This document shows positions 26,697 through 34,980 of a DNA stretch of 64,000 bases, in pieces. This DNA comes from Mycolicibacterium sp. HK-90 (GTDB taxonomy: Bacteria > Actinomycetota > Actinomycetes > Mycobacteriales > Mycobacteriaceae). Within the stretch, counting starts at the first letter, position 1. Each line of letters begins with the position of its first letter. The notes below the pieces were generated by a model, which worked only from the letters and a program-made list of their open reading frames with translations, was not told the DNA's origin and did not search any database. Position numbers and translations under genes: made by a program. Location of the stretch: assembly GCF_030486405.1 (NCBI RefSeq), contig NZ_CP129613.1:124001-188000 (forward strand). The letters are read 5' to 3'.

Positions 26697-27161
26697 ATGA
26701 CCGACGGAGCTGAATTGACCCGCGCAGACTTTCCGCTGCACTGGCCGGTGCTGACCCGATGGACCGACAACGACATGTTCGGTCACCTGAACAACGCGGT
26801 GTACTACGAGCTGTTCGACACCGCGATCAACGCCTGGATCAACACCAGCTGCGACGTCGATCCGGTCAACGCTCCGTGGCTCGGAGTGGTCGCCGAGTCC
26901 GGTTGCCGCTATTTCGCGGAGCTGAAGTTCCCCGACCCGTTGGTCGTCGGCCTGGCGGTGGCCCGGTTGGGGAACAGCAGTGTCACCTACCGGCTCGGGT
27001 TGTTCGAGCCGGATGGCCCGGTGGCGGCGGTCGGCCATTGGGTTCATGTCTACGTGGACCGGACCACGCGCCGCCCGGTACCGATTCCCGACGTGATCCG
27101 CGATCTGCTGCAGTCGATATGCTCGCCGGATGCCACTCGTGAGCAAGACCGTCGAGGTTGA
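26697..27161 (+). CDS. 4HBT-family acyl-CoA thioesterase
   Basis: A 154-residue hotdog-fold protein. TRWTDNDMFGHLNNAVYYEL is the 4-hydroxybenzoyl-CoA-thioesterase motif with its catalytic Asp. It should hydrolyse an acyl- or aroyl-CoA. The position fits Rv0163. The ATG at 26697 was chosen because an upstream in-frame start at 26547 lies wholly inside the divergent adhE1 gene. Its last 32 bp overlap the SRPBCC gene, so the two are coupled. Confidence 0.88.
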   Translation: MTDGAELTRADFPLHWPVLTRWTDNDMFGHLNNAVYYELFDTAINAWINTSCDVDPVNAPWLGVVAESGCRYFAELKFPDPLVVGLAVARLGNSSVTYRLGLFEPDGPVAAVGHWVHVYVDRTTRRPVPIPDVIRDLLQSICSPDATREQDRRG

Positions 27162-27570
27162 TGCCCCTGCCGAGAAGATCATGGCGATCGTCGGTGATTT
27201 CGAGGCCTACCCACAGTGGAACCCCGAGATCAAGGGCTGCTGGATCTTGGCCCGATACGACGACGGCCGGCCCAGCCAGCTGCGGCTCGACGTCGAGATC
27301 CAGGGTCAGTCGGGCGTCTTCATCAACGCCGTCTACTACCCGGCGGAGAACCAGATCTACACCGTGCTCCAGCAGGGTGACCACTTCACCAAGCAAGAGC
27401 AGCGCTTCTCGGTGGTCCCCCTCGGGCCGGACAGCACCCTGCTTCAGGTCGATCTGGAAGTCGAGGTGAAGCTGCCGGTCCCGGCCATGATGGTCAAGAA
27501 GCTGATCGGCGACACCCTGGACCACCTGGCCAATGCCCTCATCGGCAGGGTTCAGCAGCTGTCCGCTTAG
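27130..27570 (+). CDS. SRPBCC/polyketide-cyclase-like protein, TB18.5 homologue
   Basis: A 146-residue START-like protein (VSKTVEVDAPAEKIMAIVGD at the start, YPQWNPEIKGCWILARYDDG after). The sequence closely resembles Rv0164 (TB18.5) and keeps its place just before the mce1 locus. The fold has a hydrophobic cavity that may bind a lipid; the function is unknown. It starts inside the thioesterase gene and its stop overlaps the next, convergent gene by 4 bp. Confidence 0.9.
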   Translation: MPLVSKTVEVDAPAEKIMAIVGDFEAYPQWNPEIKGCWILARYDDGRPSQLRLDVEIQGQSGVFINAVYYPAENQIYTVLQQGDHFTKQEQRFSVVPLGPDSTLLQVDLEVEVKLPVPAMMVKKLIGDTLDHLANALIGRVQQLSA

Positions 27571-27869
27571 GCCGCGCGGTCGGCGGCTGCCGCCCGCAGC
27601 TCCAGTACGCGATTGCGGATTCGGTACTCGGTCGCGCGTGGCATTTCGGCGGGGCGATAGCGCCCGTGTCTGACCCGGTATACCCGGCCGTGGGCCATCT
27701 CCCAGCGCAGGGCATCCGAGATTGCCTTCGACGGCCGTCCCGAGGTGGTGAATCCCTGATCCTCGAGGGCGTCGACCAGATCGGCGACCGATTGTGCGCC
27801 GCACTGGAGTAGCTGCATGGTCAGTGCGTAGCGGAGGTTGGTGCCCCGCAGCAGGAGTTTGTCCGTCAT
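27567..27869 (-). CDS. Hypothetical protein with winged-helix character
   Basis: A 100-residue basic protein with a helix-turn-helix-like run (SVADLVDALEDQGFTTSGRP, then SKAISDALRWEMAHGRVYRV). This pattern resembles a winged-helix domain that reads DNA, and the length fits a single domain. Family not recognised. It overlaps the SRPBCC gene end by 4 bp and lies beside the palindromic repeat island. Its promoter must be in that island or just before it. Confidence 0.6.
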   Translation of the reverse strand: MTDKLLLRGTNLRYALTMQLLQCGAQSVADLVDALEDQGFTTSGRPSKAISDALRWEMAHGRVYRVRHGRYRPAEMPRATEYRIRNRVLELRAAAADRAA

Positions 27870-27929
27870 GGCGTCACGGTGCCGACTGGGTCCGACAAGT
27901 CACACCAGTCCCAAATTTCCGAGGCATAT

Positions 27930-28234
27930 CCGATGTGCCCGGCTGTCAGCGACAATCGAGCGACAATCGCCCCTGGGGTCACAGAGGCCACGCCTACCCC
28001 TTTGTCGCTGGACAGTTCTGCCACTCCGGTATCTCCAGCCCCGTCGGCCTCGTCGGTCCACTGCCCACCTATCCGCGACACTGTCGCTGATAGGTGGGCA
28101 GCCTGAAATCTGGTGCCAACGAGGCTGTTGTTGACCAGAGTTGCCTGAGTATTGATAGGCGGTGTGGCCCGCGATGCACACGTTGCTGATGGGGCGATTG
28201 TCGCTCGATTGTCGCTGACAGGCGGGCACGTCGG
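27930..28234. repeat. Nested inverted-repeat island (MITE-like, IS21-like ends)
   Basis: A 39-bp terminal inverted repeat (27935-27973 against 28191-28229) matches at 38 positions, and the match extends five bases outward with one more mismatch. Each arm holds GCGACAATCG twice, 10 bp apart, and TGTCAGCGACA near its outer side. The 217-bp interior contains a second palindrome (28061-28101) whose arms share the same core. No transposase is encoded. Multiple short repeats in the ends and the TGT start are features of IS21-family elements, so this could be a miniature derivative; that is inference. Open frames across it are coding by chance only. Confidence 0.7.
28061..28101. repeat. 41-bp near-perfect palindrome inside the repeat island
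   Basis: CTGCCCACCTATCCGCGACA (28061-28080) and TGTCGCTGATAGGTGGGCAG (28082-28101) pair at 19 of 20 positions around a single base. The arms resemble the outer ends of the island (TGCCC, then CCTRTC, then GCGACA), as if it were made of four copies of one half-site arranged head to head. A partly matching fifth copy lies at about 28003-28022. Confidence 0.75.
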
Positions 28235-28368
28235 CGCCCGCCGCCAGATCGGTGCTGAAGTGACTGCTGGGGCATGGGCGTGGCGAGGGGGCGCAGCAGG
28301 AGGAACGTCGCGCGGGGTGAGGCGGCGACCGACGGAGAAGGGCGGCGGGCTCACCGAATCCGGTCAGC

Positions 28369-29061
28369 TCAGTCCCACATCCCGATCCGGTCGAGGCGCG
28401 CGATGAGCCGCTGGGCAGCGTCGGTGAACTGGTTCGCGTTGAGCTCGACCGCGGCCGTGACATCCCGCCGGCGCAGCGCCTCGATCAGCGAGCGGTGACT
28501 CTCCACGGCTTCGGTGCCCCACTTCGGATCGGTCGAATAGATCAGGGCGGGCAGGTAGCGAGCGACGTGCAGCAGGAACCAGGCCAGTTTGATCCGGCCG
28601 CTGGCGTGGTTGAAGGCCCGGTGGAAGGCGAACTCGGCGGACGAGATCGCCCCGGGGTCCTGATCCTCGACCGCGGCGGCGAGTTCGGCGTTGAGCTGTT
28701 CGAGCTCGTCGATCCCGGCCTCGGTGATCCGGTTGGTGGTGGTGGCGGCGAGCTCCCTGGCGATGGTGGCCTGCAGCCAGAAGATGTCCTCGACGTCGGT
28801 ACGTGTCAGGGGCACCACGACATGTCCGCGGTTCGGCTCCAGCTGCACCATCCCCTCGCCGCGCAGCGTGCGCAGAGCCTCCCGCACGGGCGTGATGCTC
28901 ACCCCGAGTGCCGCGGCGGTCTCGTCGAGGCGGACGAAGGTGCCGGGCCGGAGTACGCCGGTCATGATCTCGGCTCGGAGCTGGGCGGCCACCTCGTCCG
29001 AGAGCTGCTCGCGCCGTCCCATGCGCCGACGCGGCAGGGCCACTCTGGCAGGTGCATTCAC
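28369..29061 (-). CDS. mce1R: GntR-family (FCD) repressor of the mce1 locus
   Basis: A 230-residue FadR-type regulator: a winged helix (RREQLSDEVAAQLRAEIMTG and DETAAALGVSITPVREALRT) and an FCD ligand domain with metal/acyl-binding histidines (EFAFHRAFNHAS and SHRSLIEAL). In M. tuberculosis Mce1R represses the mce1 operon and responds to long-chain fatty acids. The GTG at 29061 (MNAPARVALPRR) is preferred over the ATG at 29145, which would place the start in the divergent control region. An operator-like palindrome lies at 29138-29152. Confidence 0.92.
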   Translation of the reverse strand: MNAPARVALPRRRMGRREQLSDEVAAQLRAEIMTGVLRPGTFVRLDETAAALGVSITPVREALRTLRGEGMVQLEPNRGHVVVPLTRTDVEDIFWLQATIARELAATTTNRITEAGIDELEQLNAELAAAVEDQDPGAISSAEFAFHRAFNHASGRIKLAWFLLHVARYLPALIYSTDPKWGTEAVESHRSLIEALRRRDVTAAVELNANQFTDAAQRLIARLDRIGMWD

Positions 29062-29088
29062 GAGATACCGGTCGCCTTTCTGATGGGC

Positions 29089-29117
29089 TTGTCGCCGAGG
29101 CGCCGAGGCCATAGTGT
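29089..29117 (+). promoter_or_regulatory. fadD5/mce1 promoter
   Basis: TTGTCG (29089-29094) and TAGTGT (29112-29117) are 17 bp apart, a good sigma-A pair, giving a start near 29124. The operator at 29138-29152 then lies at about +15 to +29, where a bound repressor would block elongation. Confidence 0.5.
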
Positions 29118-29137
29118 GACCGGGGCAACCCCAATGT

Positions 29138-29152
29138 TTGATCAAATATCAA
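29138..29152. promoter_or_regulatory. Candidate Mce1R operator
   Basis: TTGAT-caaat-ATCAA is an inverted repeat; TTTGATCAAA (29137-29146) within it is itself a perfect 10-bp palindrome. It lies between mce1R and fadD5 and has the size and AT-rich form of GntR/FCD operators. Confidence 0.55.
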
Positions 29153-29190
29153 CTTCGTGCAACTACTCGAACCGATGGAGCGCAGATCCG

Positions 29191-30795
29191 TTGACTGCCG
29201 AGCCGTTCCCCACTGAGCAGCCGTACCTGGCCCGTCGCCAGAACTGGGCCAACCAGCTGACCCGGCATGCCCTCATGCAGCCCGACAAGACCGCCCTGCG
29301 ATTCCTCGGACGCACCATCACCTGGGGCGAGCTCGACCACCGGGTGACCCGCCTGGCCGGAGCGCTCAGCCGGCGCGGGGTCGGCTTCGGCGACCGGGTC
29401 CTGATCCTGATGCTGAACCGGCCCGAGTTCATCGAGGCGATGCTGGCCGCCAACCGGCTGGGCGCCATCGCAGTGCCGGTGAACTTCCGGATGACCCCGC
29501 CGGAGGTGGCCTTTCTGGTCAGCGACTGCGATGCCCGAGTAGTGGTGACCGAGCCCGTGCTCGCCGGAGTCGCCACCGCGGTACGCGATCTCGACGCGAC
29601 GCTGTCGACGGTCATCGTGGCGGGCGAAGGCACCGAAGGCCCTGCCGATGACACAGTCCTGGGTTACGAGGATCTGATCGCCGAAGAAGGCCAGCCCGCG
29701 CCGCCGGTCGACATTCCCAGTGACGCGCCGGCCCTGATCATGTACACCTCGGGCACCACCGGCCGGCCCAAGGGGGCGGTGCTGACCCACAACAACCTGG
29801 TGGGCCAGGGCATGACCAACCTGTTCACCACCGGCGTCGACATCAACAACGACGTCGGCTTCATCGGTGTGCCGCTCTTCCACATCGCTGGCGTCGCGGG
29901 AAACGTGAACACCGGCTTGACGCTCGGCCTGCCGACCGTGCTCTATCCGCTCGGCGCGTTCGATCCGGGTGCCCTGCTCGACGTGCTGGAAGCGGAGAAG
30001 GTCACGGCGATCTTCCTCGTTCCCGCGCAGTGGCAGGCCGTTTGCGCCGAGCAGAAGGCCAATCCGCGGGACCTTTGCCTGCGGTCCCTGTCCTGGGGTG
30101 CCGCACCGGCATCGGACACGTTGCTGCGCGCGATGGCCGAAACCTTCCCGGGCAGCCAGATTCTCGCCGCGTTCGGCCAGACCGAAATGTCACCCGTCAC
30201 CTGTATGTTGTTGGCGGACGACGCAATTCGCAAGCTGGGGTCGGTCGGGAAGGTGATCCCCACGGTGTCCGCCCGCATCGTCGACGAGAACATGAACGAC
30301 GTGGCGGTCGGGGACGTCGGTGAGATCGTCTACCGCGCGCCAACTTTGATGGCCGGTTACTGGAACAATCCCAAGGCCACCGCCGAAGCGTTCGCTGGCG
30401 GCTGGTTTCACTCCGGTGATCTGGTTCGCCAGGACGCCGAAGGCTACATCTGGGTCGTCGACCGCAAGAAGGACATGATCATCTCCGGCGGGGAGAACAT
30501 CTACTGCGCCGAGGTGGAGAACGTCCTGGCCGGACACCCGGCCATCACGGAAGTCGCGGTGATCGGCCGGCACGACGAGAAATGGGGCGAGGTCCCGGTT
30601 GCCGTCGTCGCCTTGGCGGCTCAGTCGGCTGCCCTGAATCTCGGTGATCTCGATGGCTTCCTCACCGACCGGCTGGCCCGCTACAAGCACCCGAAGGCGC
30701 TCGAAATCGTTGACGCCCTGCCGCGCAATCCCTCGGGCAAGGTGCTCAAAACCGAACTCAGGGAACGTTTCGGTTCCCCGATCACGGCTCAGTAG
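29191..30795 (+). CDS. fadD5: Fatty-acid-CoA ligase of the mce1 locus
   Basis: A 534-residue ANL-family enzyme: P-loop MYTSGTTGRPKG, adenine motif FGQTEMS, hinge VDRKKDMIISGGENIYCAE and the catalytic Lys in NPSGKVLKTEL. It activates fatty acids to acyl-CoA, and in M. tuberculosis it recycles lipids released from mycolic acid. The TTG at 29191 (MTAEPFPTEQPYLARRQNW) is preferred because it aligns with the known protein start and has GGAG upstream; an ATG at 29134 would put the operator inside the gene. It begins the mce1 transcript; a 251-bp gap separates it from yrbE1A. Confidence 0.93.
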   Translation: MTAEPFPTEQPYLARRQNWANQLTRHALMQPDKTALRFLGRTITWGELDHRVTRLAGALSRRGVGFGDRVLILMLNRPEFIEAMLAANRLGAIAVPVNFRMTPPEVAFLVSDCDARVVVTEPVLAGVATAVRDLDATLSTVIVAGEGTEGPADDTVLGYEDLIAEEGQPAPPVDIPSDAPALIMYTSGTTGRPKGAVLTHNNLVGQGMTNLFTTGVDINNDVGFIGVPLFHIAGVAGNVNTGLTLGLPTVLYPLGAFDPGALLDVLEAEKVTAIFLVPAQWQAVCAEQKANPRDLCLRSLSWGAAPASDTLLRAMAETFPGSQILAAFGQTEMSPVTCMLLADDAIRKLGSVGKVIPTVSARIVDENMNDVAVGDVGEIVYRAPTLMAGYWNNPKATAEAFAGGWFHSGDLVRQDAEGYIWVVDRKKDMIISGGENIYCAEVENVLAGHPAITEVAVIGRHDEKWGEVPVAVVALAAQSAALNLGDLDGFLTDRLARYKHPKALEIVDALPRNPSGKVLKTELRERFGSPITAQ

Positions 30796-30846
30796 GCTCT
30801 CGACGTGTTGACGTCGGTGAAAGTAACTCCGCGTCAACGCTTTCTG

Positions 30847-30890
30847 CAGGTAGCGACGAAAGTTAGCTGCTACCTGGTGCTCCAGCTAAC
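30847..30890 (+). promoter_or_regulatory. Two mutually exclusive hairpins in the fadD5-yrbE1A gap
   Basis: CAGGTAGC (30847-30854) pairs with GCTACCTG (30869-30876). GTTAGCTG (30862-30869) pairs with CAGCTAAC (30883-30890). The two stems interleave and share base 30869, so only one can form fully. TACAGT (30942-30947) further downstream may be an internal -10. The rest of the 251-bp gap shows no coding signal. It looks like a leader or attenuator that adjusts yrbE1A-mce1F expression separately from fadD5. Confidence 0.4.
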
Positions 30891-31046
30891 GGTTGATGGC
30901 ACAATCCACCCGATGCGGTGCACGGCCCGGTTTCGATCGGGTACAGTCCGGTGGTCTCACTTACTACTGGCGAGTAGGGAGATGTGGATCACACAAGCTG
31001 ACAGGTGGCGAGGAGGGGGCGTGCAACACGTCCAGAGGGTGCACCG

Positions 31047-31847
31047 GTGACGGCGCCCGCCGACGGGCTCGTCGGCTACGTACGTGGTCAATTGGAGAAG
31101 CCGCTGGCCATGGTCGGTGGCTTCTTCAAGATGAGTGTGCTCACTGGAAAGGCCTTTCTGACACGGCCTTTCCAGTGGAAAGAGTTCGTGCTGCAGAGCT
31201 GGTTCCTGATTCGGGTGGCGTTCCTGCCCACGCTCGCAGTGTCGATCCCGTTGACCGTGCTCATCATCTTCACGCTCAACATCCTGTTGGCGGAGTTCGG
31301 CGCGGCTGACGTATCGGGCGCCGGTGCGGCGCTGGGTGCCGTCACTCAGCTGGGCCCGCTGGTCACCGTGCTCGTGGTGGCCGGCGCCGGCTCGACCGCG
31401 ATTTGCGCGGACCTGGGTGCGCGCACGGTGCGTGAGGAGATCGACGCGCTCGAGGTGCTCGGTATCGATCCGATCGAGCGGCTGGTCGTTCCCCGCGTGG
31501 TCGCCTCCACGTTCGTGGCCTTCATGCTCAACGGTGCGGTGATCACCATCGGTCTGGTCGGTGGCTTCTTCTTCGGCGTCTATATCCAGAACGTCTCCGC
31601 GGGCGCCTACGTGTCCACGCTGACGCTGCTCACCGGATTCCCCGAGGTGATGATCTCCGTCGTCAAGGCCACGCTGTTCGGCCTGATCGCCGGGCTCGTC
31701 GGCTGCTATCGCGGCCTGACGGTGGCCGGTGGTTCAAAGGGTGTGGGCACCGCGGTGAACGAGACCCTGGTGTTGTGCGTGGTGGCGTTGTTCGCAGTCA
31801 ACGTCGTGCTCACCACGATCGGCGTGCGATTCGGAACAGGGGGTTGA
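31047..31847 (+). CDS. yrbE1A: MCE-system permease YrbE1A (MlaE family)
   Basis: A 266-residue integral membrane protein with five to six helices and the MlaE-family segment GARTVREEIDALEVLGIDPI that contacts the ATPase. It pairs with YrbE1B as the inner-membrane core of the Mce1 lipid importer; the MceG ATPase is encoded elsewhere. The GTG at 31047 gives MTAPADGLVGYVRG and the usual YrbE1A length; a longer reading from 31005 has no support. Confidence 0.95.
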   Translation: MTAPADGLVGYVRGQLEKPLAMVGGFFKMSVLTGKAFLTRPFQWKEFVLQSWFLIRVAFLPTLAVSIPLTVLIIFTLNILLAEFGAADVSGAGAALGAVTQLGPLVTVLVVAGAGSTAICADLGARTVREEIDALEVLGIDPIERLVVPRVVASTFVAFMLNGAVITIGLVGGFFFGVYIQNVSAGAYVSTLTLLTGFPEVMISVVKATLFGLIAGLVGCYRGLTVAGGSKGVGTAVNETLVLCVVALFAVNVVLTTIGVRFGTGG

Positions 31848-31848
31848 C

Positions 31849-32718
31849 ATGAGTACTACAACAGTCCTTCGCTCCCGGTTCCCCCGGGCGTTCTCGCGTA
31901 CCTCGGAGTTCGCGGGCGCACCGGGTCGGCTGCTCGACAGCATGGGCCACGTCGCGTGGTTCGTCGTCCAGGCCATCGGCTCCATTCCGCATGCGTTCCG
32001 GCATTACCGTCGTGAGGCGCTCCGGCTGGTCGCCGAGATCGGTATGGGCACCGGCGCCATGGCCGTCATCGGCGGCACCGTGGCCATCATCGGCTTCGTC
32101 ACGCTCTCGGCGGGCTCGCTGATCGCGATCCAGGGTTTCGCCTCCCTGGGCAACATCGGCGTCGAGGCATTTACCGGCTTCTTCGCAGCTTTGGCAAACA
32201 TCCGCGTCGTTGCTCCGGTCGTCACCGGCCAGGCCTTGGCCGCCACGGTCGGCGCCGGCGCCACCGCCGAACTCGGCGCCATGCGCATCAGTGAAGAGGT
32301 CGACGCGCTGGAAGTGATGGGCATCCGGTCGATTTCGTACCTGGTGTCCACCCGGATCATCGCCGGCTCGATCGTCATCATCCCGCTGTACGCGATGGCG
32401 ATCCTGCTGTCGTTCCTGTCGGCGCAGTTCGTCACGACGATCTTCTACTCGCAGTCGGTCGGTACGTATGAGCACTACTTCCATACGTTCCTACGCGTCG
32501 ACGACGTGATGTGGTCCTTCCTCGAGGTCATCATCATGTCGATCGTGGTCATGTTGAACCACTGCTACTTCGGCTATTACGCCAGTGGCGGTGCTGTCGG
32601 TGTGGGTGAGGCCGTGGGGAGGTCGATGCGAACCTCGTTGATCGCAATCGTGTTGGTGGTCCTGTTGGCATCGTTGGCGCTGTACGGCACCGACCCCAAC
32701 TTCAACCTCACGGTGTAG
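31849..32718 (+). CDS. yrbE1B: MCE-system permease YrbE1B (MlaE family)
   Basis: A 289-residue MlaE-type permease with a longer cytoplasmic N-terminus and the motif GAMRISEEVDALEVMGIRSI. It forms the heterodimeric channel with YrbE1A. The ATG at 31849 is one base after the upstream stop. Four bases then separate it from mce1A, so the genes are coupled. Confidence 0.95.
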   Translation: MSTTTVLRSRFPRAFSRTSEFAGAPGRLLDSMGHVAWFVVQAIGSIPHAFRHYRREALRLVAEIGMGTGAMAVIGGTVAIIGFVTLSAGSLIAIQGFASLGNIGVEAFTGFFAALANIRVVAPVVTGQALAATVGAGATAELGAMRISEEVDALEVMGIRSISYLVSTRIIAGSIVIIPLYAMAILLSFLSAQFVTTIFYSQSVGTYEHYFHTFLRVDDVMWSFLEVIIMSIVVMLNHCYFGYYASGGAVGVGEAVGRSMRTSLIAIVLVVLLASLALYGTDPNFNLTV

Positions 32719-32722
32719 CGCC

Positions 32723-33952
32723 ATGACCCAGCCTGCAGTGCCTCAAGCACCCTTGAACAAGCCGAAGGTCCCGCCGTACAAGCTGGCCGGATTGGTTCTC
32801 GCGCTCGTCACGCTGGTGGTCCTGTCCCTGACCTGGATGCAGTTCCGCGGCTCGTTCGAGGAGAAGACGCAGCTGACCGTGCTCTCCGGTCGGGCCGGTC
32901 TGTCGATGGACCCGGGTTCGAAGGTCACGTTCAACGGCGTCCCGATCGGCCGGCTTGCCTCGGTCGACGTGGTCACCGTCGACGACAACCCCGAAGCCAA
33001 GCTGACGCTCGACGTGGAGCCTCAGTACCTGAAGCTGATTCCGGAGAACGTGACCGCCGAGCTGCGGGCCACCACGGTGTTCGGCAACAAGTACATCTCG
33101 TTCCTGTCGCCGGAAAATCCGTCGGCGCAACGGTTGTCGCCCTCGACCGCGATTCGCGCGCAGGGTGTGACGACGGAGTTCAACACGCTGTTCGAGACGA
33201 TCACGGCGATCTCCGAGCAGATCGACCCGATCAAGCTGAACCAGACGCTCACGGCCACCGCACAGGCGCTCGACGGCCTGGGTGACAAGTTCGGTGAATC
33301 GATTGTCAACGGCAACACCATCCTGACCGACCTGAACGGCCGCATGCCCGAGATCCGCCGCGACATCGCGGGGTTGGCCGATCTGGGTGAGGTTTACGCG
33401 AACGCGGGCCCGGATCTGTTCGACGGGCTGACCAACGCCGTCACCACGGCCCGCACCCTCAACGAACAGCGCGGCAACCTGGACCAGGCGCTGGTGGCCG
33501 CGGTCGGCTTCGGCAACACCGGTGGCGACATCTTCGAACGCGGCGGCCCCTACCTGGTCCGTGGCGCCCAGGATCTGCTGCCGACCTCGGCCCTGCTGGA
33601 CAAGTACAGCCCGGCGCTGTTCTGCACCATCCGCAACTACCACGATGCCGGCCCGAAACTGGCTGGGGCGCTTGGCGGTAACGGCTACTCGCTGCAGACG
33701 CATTCATTGGTGGTCGGCGTCGGCAACACGTACGTCTACCCCGACAACCTGCCGCGGGTGAACGCCAAGGGTGGGCCCGAGGGCCGGCCCGGCTGCTGGC
33801 AGCCGGTCACCAGGGACCTGTGGCCGATGCCGTATCTGGTGATGGACACCGGTGCCTCGATCGCGCCGTACAACCACCTCGAAATGGGCCAACCGCTCGT
33901 GACTGAGTACGTCTGGGGTCGCCAAGTGGGGGAGAACACGATCAACCCATGA
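32723..33952 (+). CDS. mce1A: MCE-family protein Mce1A
   Basis: A 409-residue protein with one N-terminal membrane anchor (about 21-41), an MlaD/MCE beta-barrel domain (about 45-125: LSMDPGSKVTFNGVPIGRLA) and a long helical region that together with the other five builds the periplasmic lipid tunnel. Shorter than M. tuberculosis Mce1A (454 residues) because it lacks the extended C-terminal tail. The stop overlaps mce1B by 4 bp (ATGA). Confidence 0.95.
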   Translation: MTQPAVPQAPLNKPKVPPYKLAGLVLALVTLVVLSLTWMQFRGSFEEKTQLTVLSGRAGLSMDPGSKVTFNGVPIGRLASVDVVTVDDNPEAKLTLDVEPQYLKLIPENVTAELRATTVFGNKYISFLSPENPSAQRLSPSTAIRAQGVTTEFNTLFETITAISEQIDPIKLNQTLTATAQALDGLGDKFGESIVNGNTILTDLNGRMPEIRRDIAGLADLGEVYANAGPDLFDGLTNAVTTARTLNEQRGNLDQALVAAVGFGNTGGDIFERGGPYLVRGAQDLLPTSALLDKYSPALFCTIRNYHDAGPKLAGALGGNGYSLQTHSLVVGVGNTYVYPDNLPRVNAKGGPEGRPGCWQPVTRDLWPMPYLVMDTGASIAPYNHLEMGQPLVTEYVWGRQVGENTINP

Positions 33953-34980
33953 GCATCAAGGGCACGCTTATCAAGCTCGGCATCTTCTCACTGGTGCTGC
34001 TTACCTTCACGGGGATCATCTTCGTGGTCTTCGGCCAGATCCGGTTCAACCGGACCTCCGAGTACTCGGCGATCTTCAACAACGTCAGCGGCTTGCGCAC
34101 CGGGCAGTTCGTCCGGGCCTCCGGTGTGGAGGTCGGCAAGGTCTCGGGCGTCAAGCTGATCAACGGTGGCCAGCAGGCCGAGGTCACCTTCAACGTCGAG
34201 AAGTCGCTGCCGTTGTTCGACCAGACCACGGCGGCGATCCGCTACCAGGACCTGATCGGCAACCGCTACCTCGAGCTCAAGCGCGGGGACAGCAACACCA
34301 AGATCGCGCCCGGCAGCACCATTCCGCTGGAACGCACCGAGCCCGCGCTCGACCTCGACGCACTGGTGGGCGGCTTCCGGCCGCTGTTCCAGTCCCTGAG
34401 CCCGGAGAAGGTCAACACCATCTCCAAGTCGATCATCACGATCTTCCAGGGGCAGGGCGGCACCATCAACGACATCCTGGACCAGACCGCGCAGCTCACC
34501 CAGAGCATCGCCGACCGGGACCAGGCGATCGGCGAGGTGATCCGGAATCTCAACATCGTCCTGGACACCACCGTCGCGCATCAGCAGCAGTTCGACGACA
34601 CCCTCAAGAACTTCGAGACGCTGATCACCGGGCTGAAGAACCGTGCCGATCCGATCGGGTCCTCGGTGGCCGACATCAGCAACGCGGCCGGCTCGCTGGC
34701 CGACCTGCTGAGCGACAACCGGCCGCTGCTCAAGGACACCGTGGGCTACCTCGAGGTCATCCAGCAGCCGCTGATCGACCAGAAGCAGCAGCTCAACCAG
34801 ATTCTCATCGACTTCCCGCAAGCGTTGAAGATCATCGGCCGTGCCGGTGGCATCTACGGTGACTTCTTCAACTTCTATGCCTGCGACCTCTCGTTGAAGC
34901 TCAACGGGTTGCAGCCGGGCGGTCCCGTCCGAACCGTCAGACTCGCTTCCCAACCGTCGGGTAGGTGCACGCCGCGATGA
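33949..34980 (+). CDS. mce1B: MCE-family protein Mce1B
   Basis: A 343-residue MCE protein: anchor at about 10-30, MCE domain at about 37-115 (VSGLRTGQFVRASGVEVGKV) and a helical domain up to about 310. It is one of six subunits of the Mce1 hexamer. The start overlaps mce1A and the stop overlaps mce1C (ATGA), so translation is coupled through the set. Confidence 0.95.
   Translation: MSIKGTLIKLGIFSLVLLTFTGIIFVVFGQIRFNRTSEYSAIFNNVSGLRTGQFVRASGVEVGKVSGVKLINGGQQAEVTFNVEKSLPLFDQTTAAIRYQDLIGNRYLELKRGDSNTKIAPGSTIPLERTEPALDLDALVGGFRPLFQSLSPEKVNTISKSIITIFQGQGGTINDILDQTAQLTQSIADRDQAIGEVIRNLNIVLDTTVAHQQQFDDTLKNFETLITGLKNRADPIGSSVADISNAAGSLADLLSDNRPLLKDTVGYLEVIQQPLIDQKQQLNQILIDFPQALKIIGRAGGIYGDFFNFYACDLSLKLNGLQPGGPVRTVRLASQPSGRCTPR

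Noticed and set aside
27866..28354. Open frames of up to 187 residues across the repeat island
   Set aside because: They translate the inverted repeats and have no protein features.
29134..29190. ATG at 29134 as the fadD5 start
   Set aside because: It would put the operator inside the gene and adds 19 residues not seen in the known FadD5 start; the TTG at 29191 fits better.
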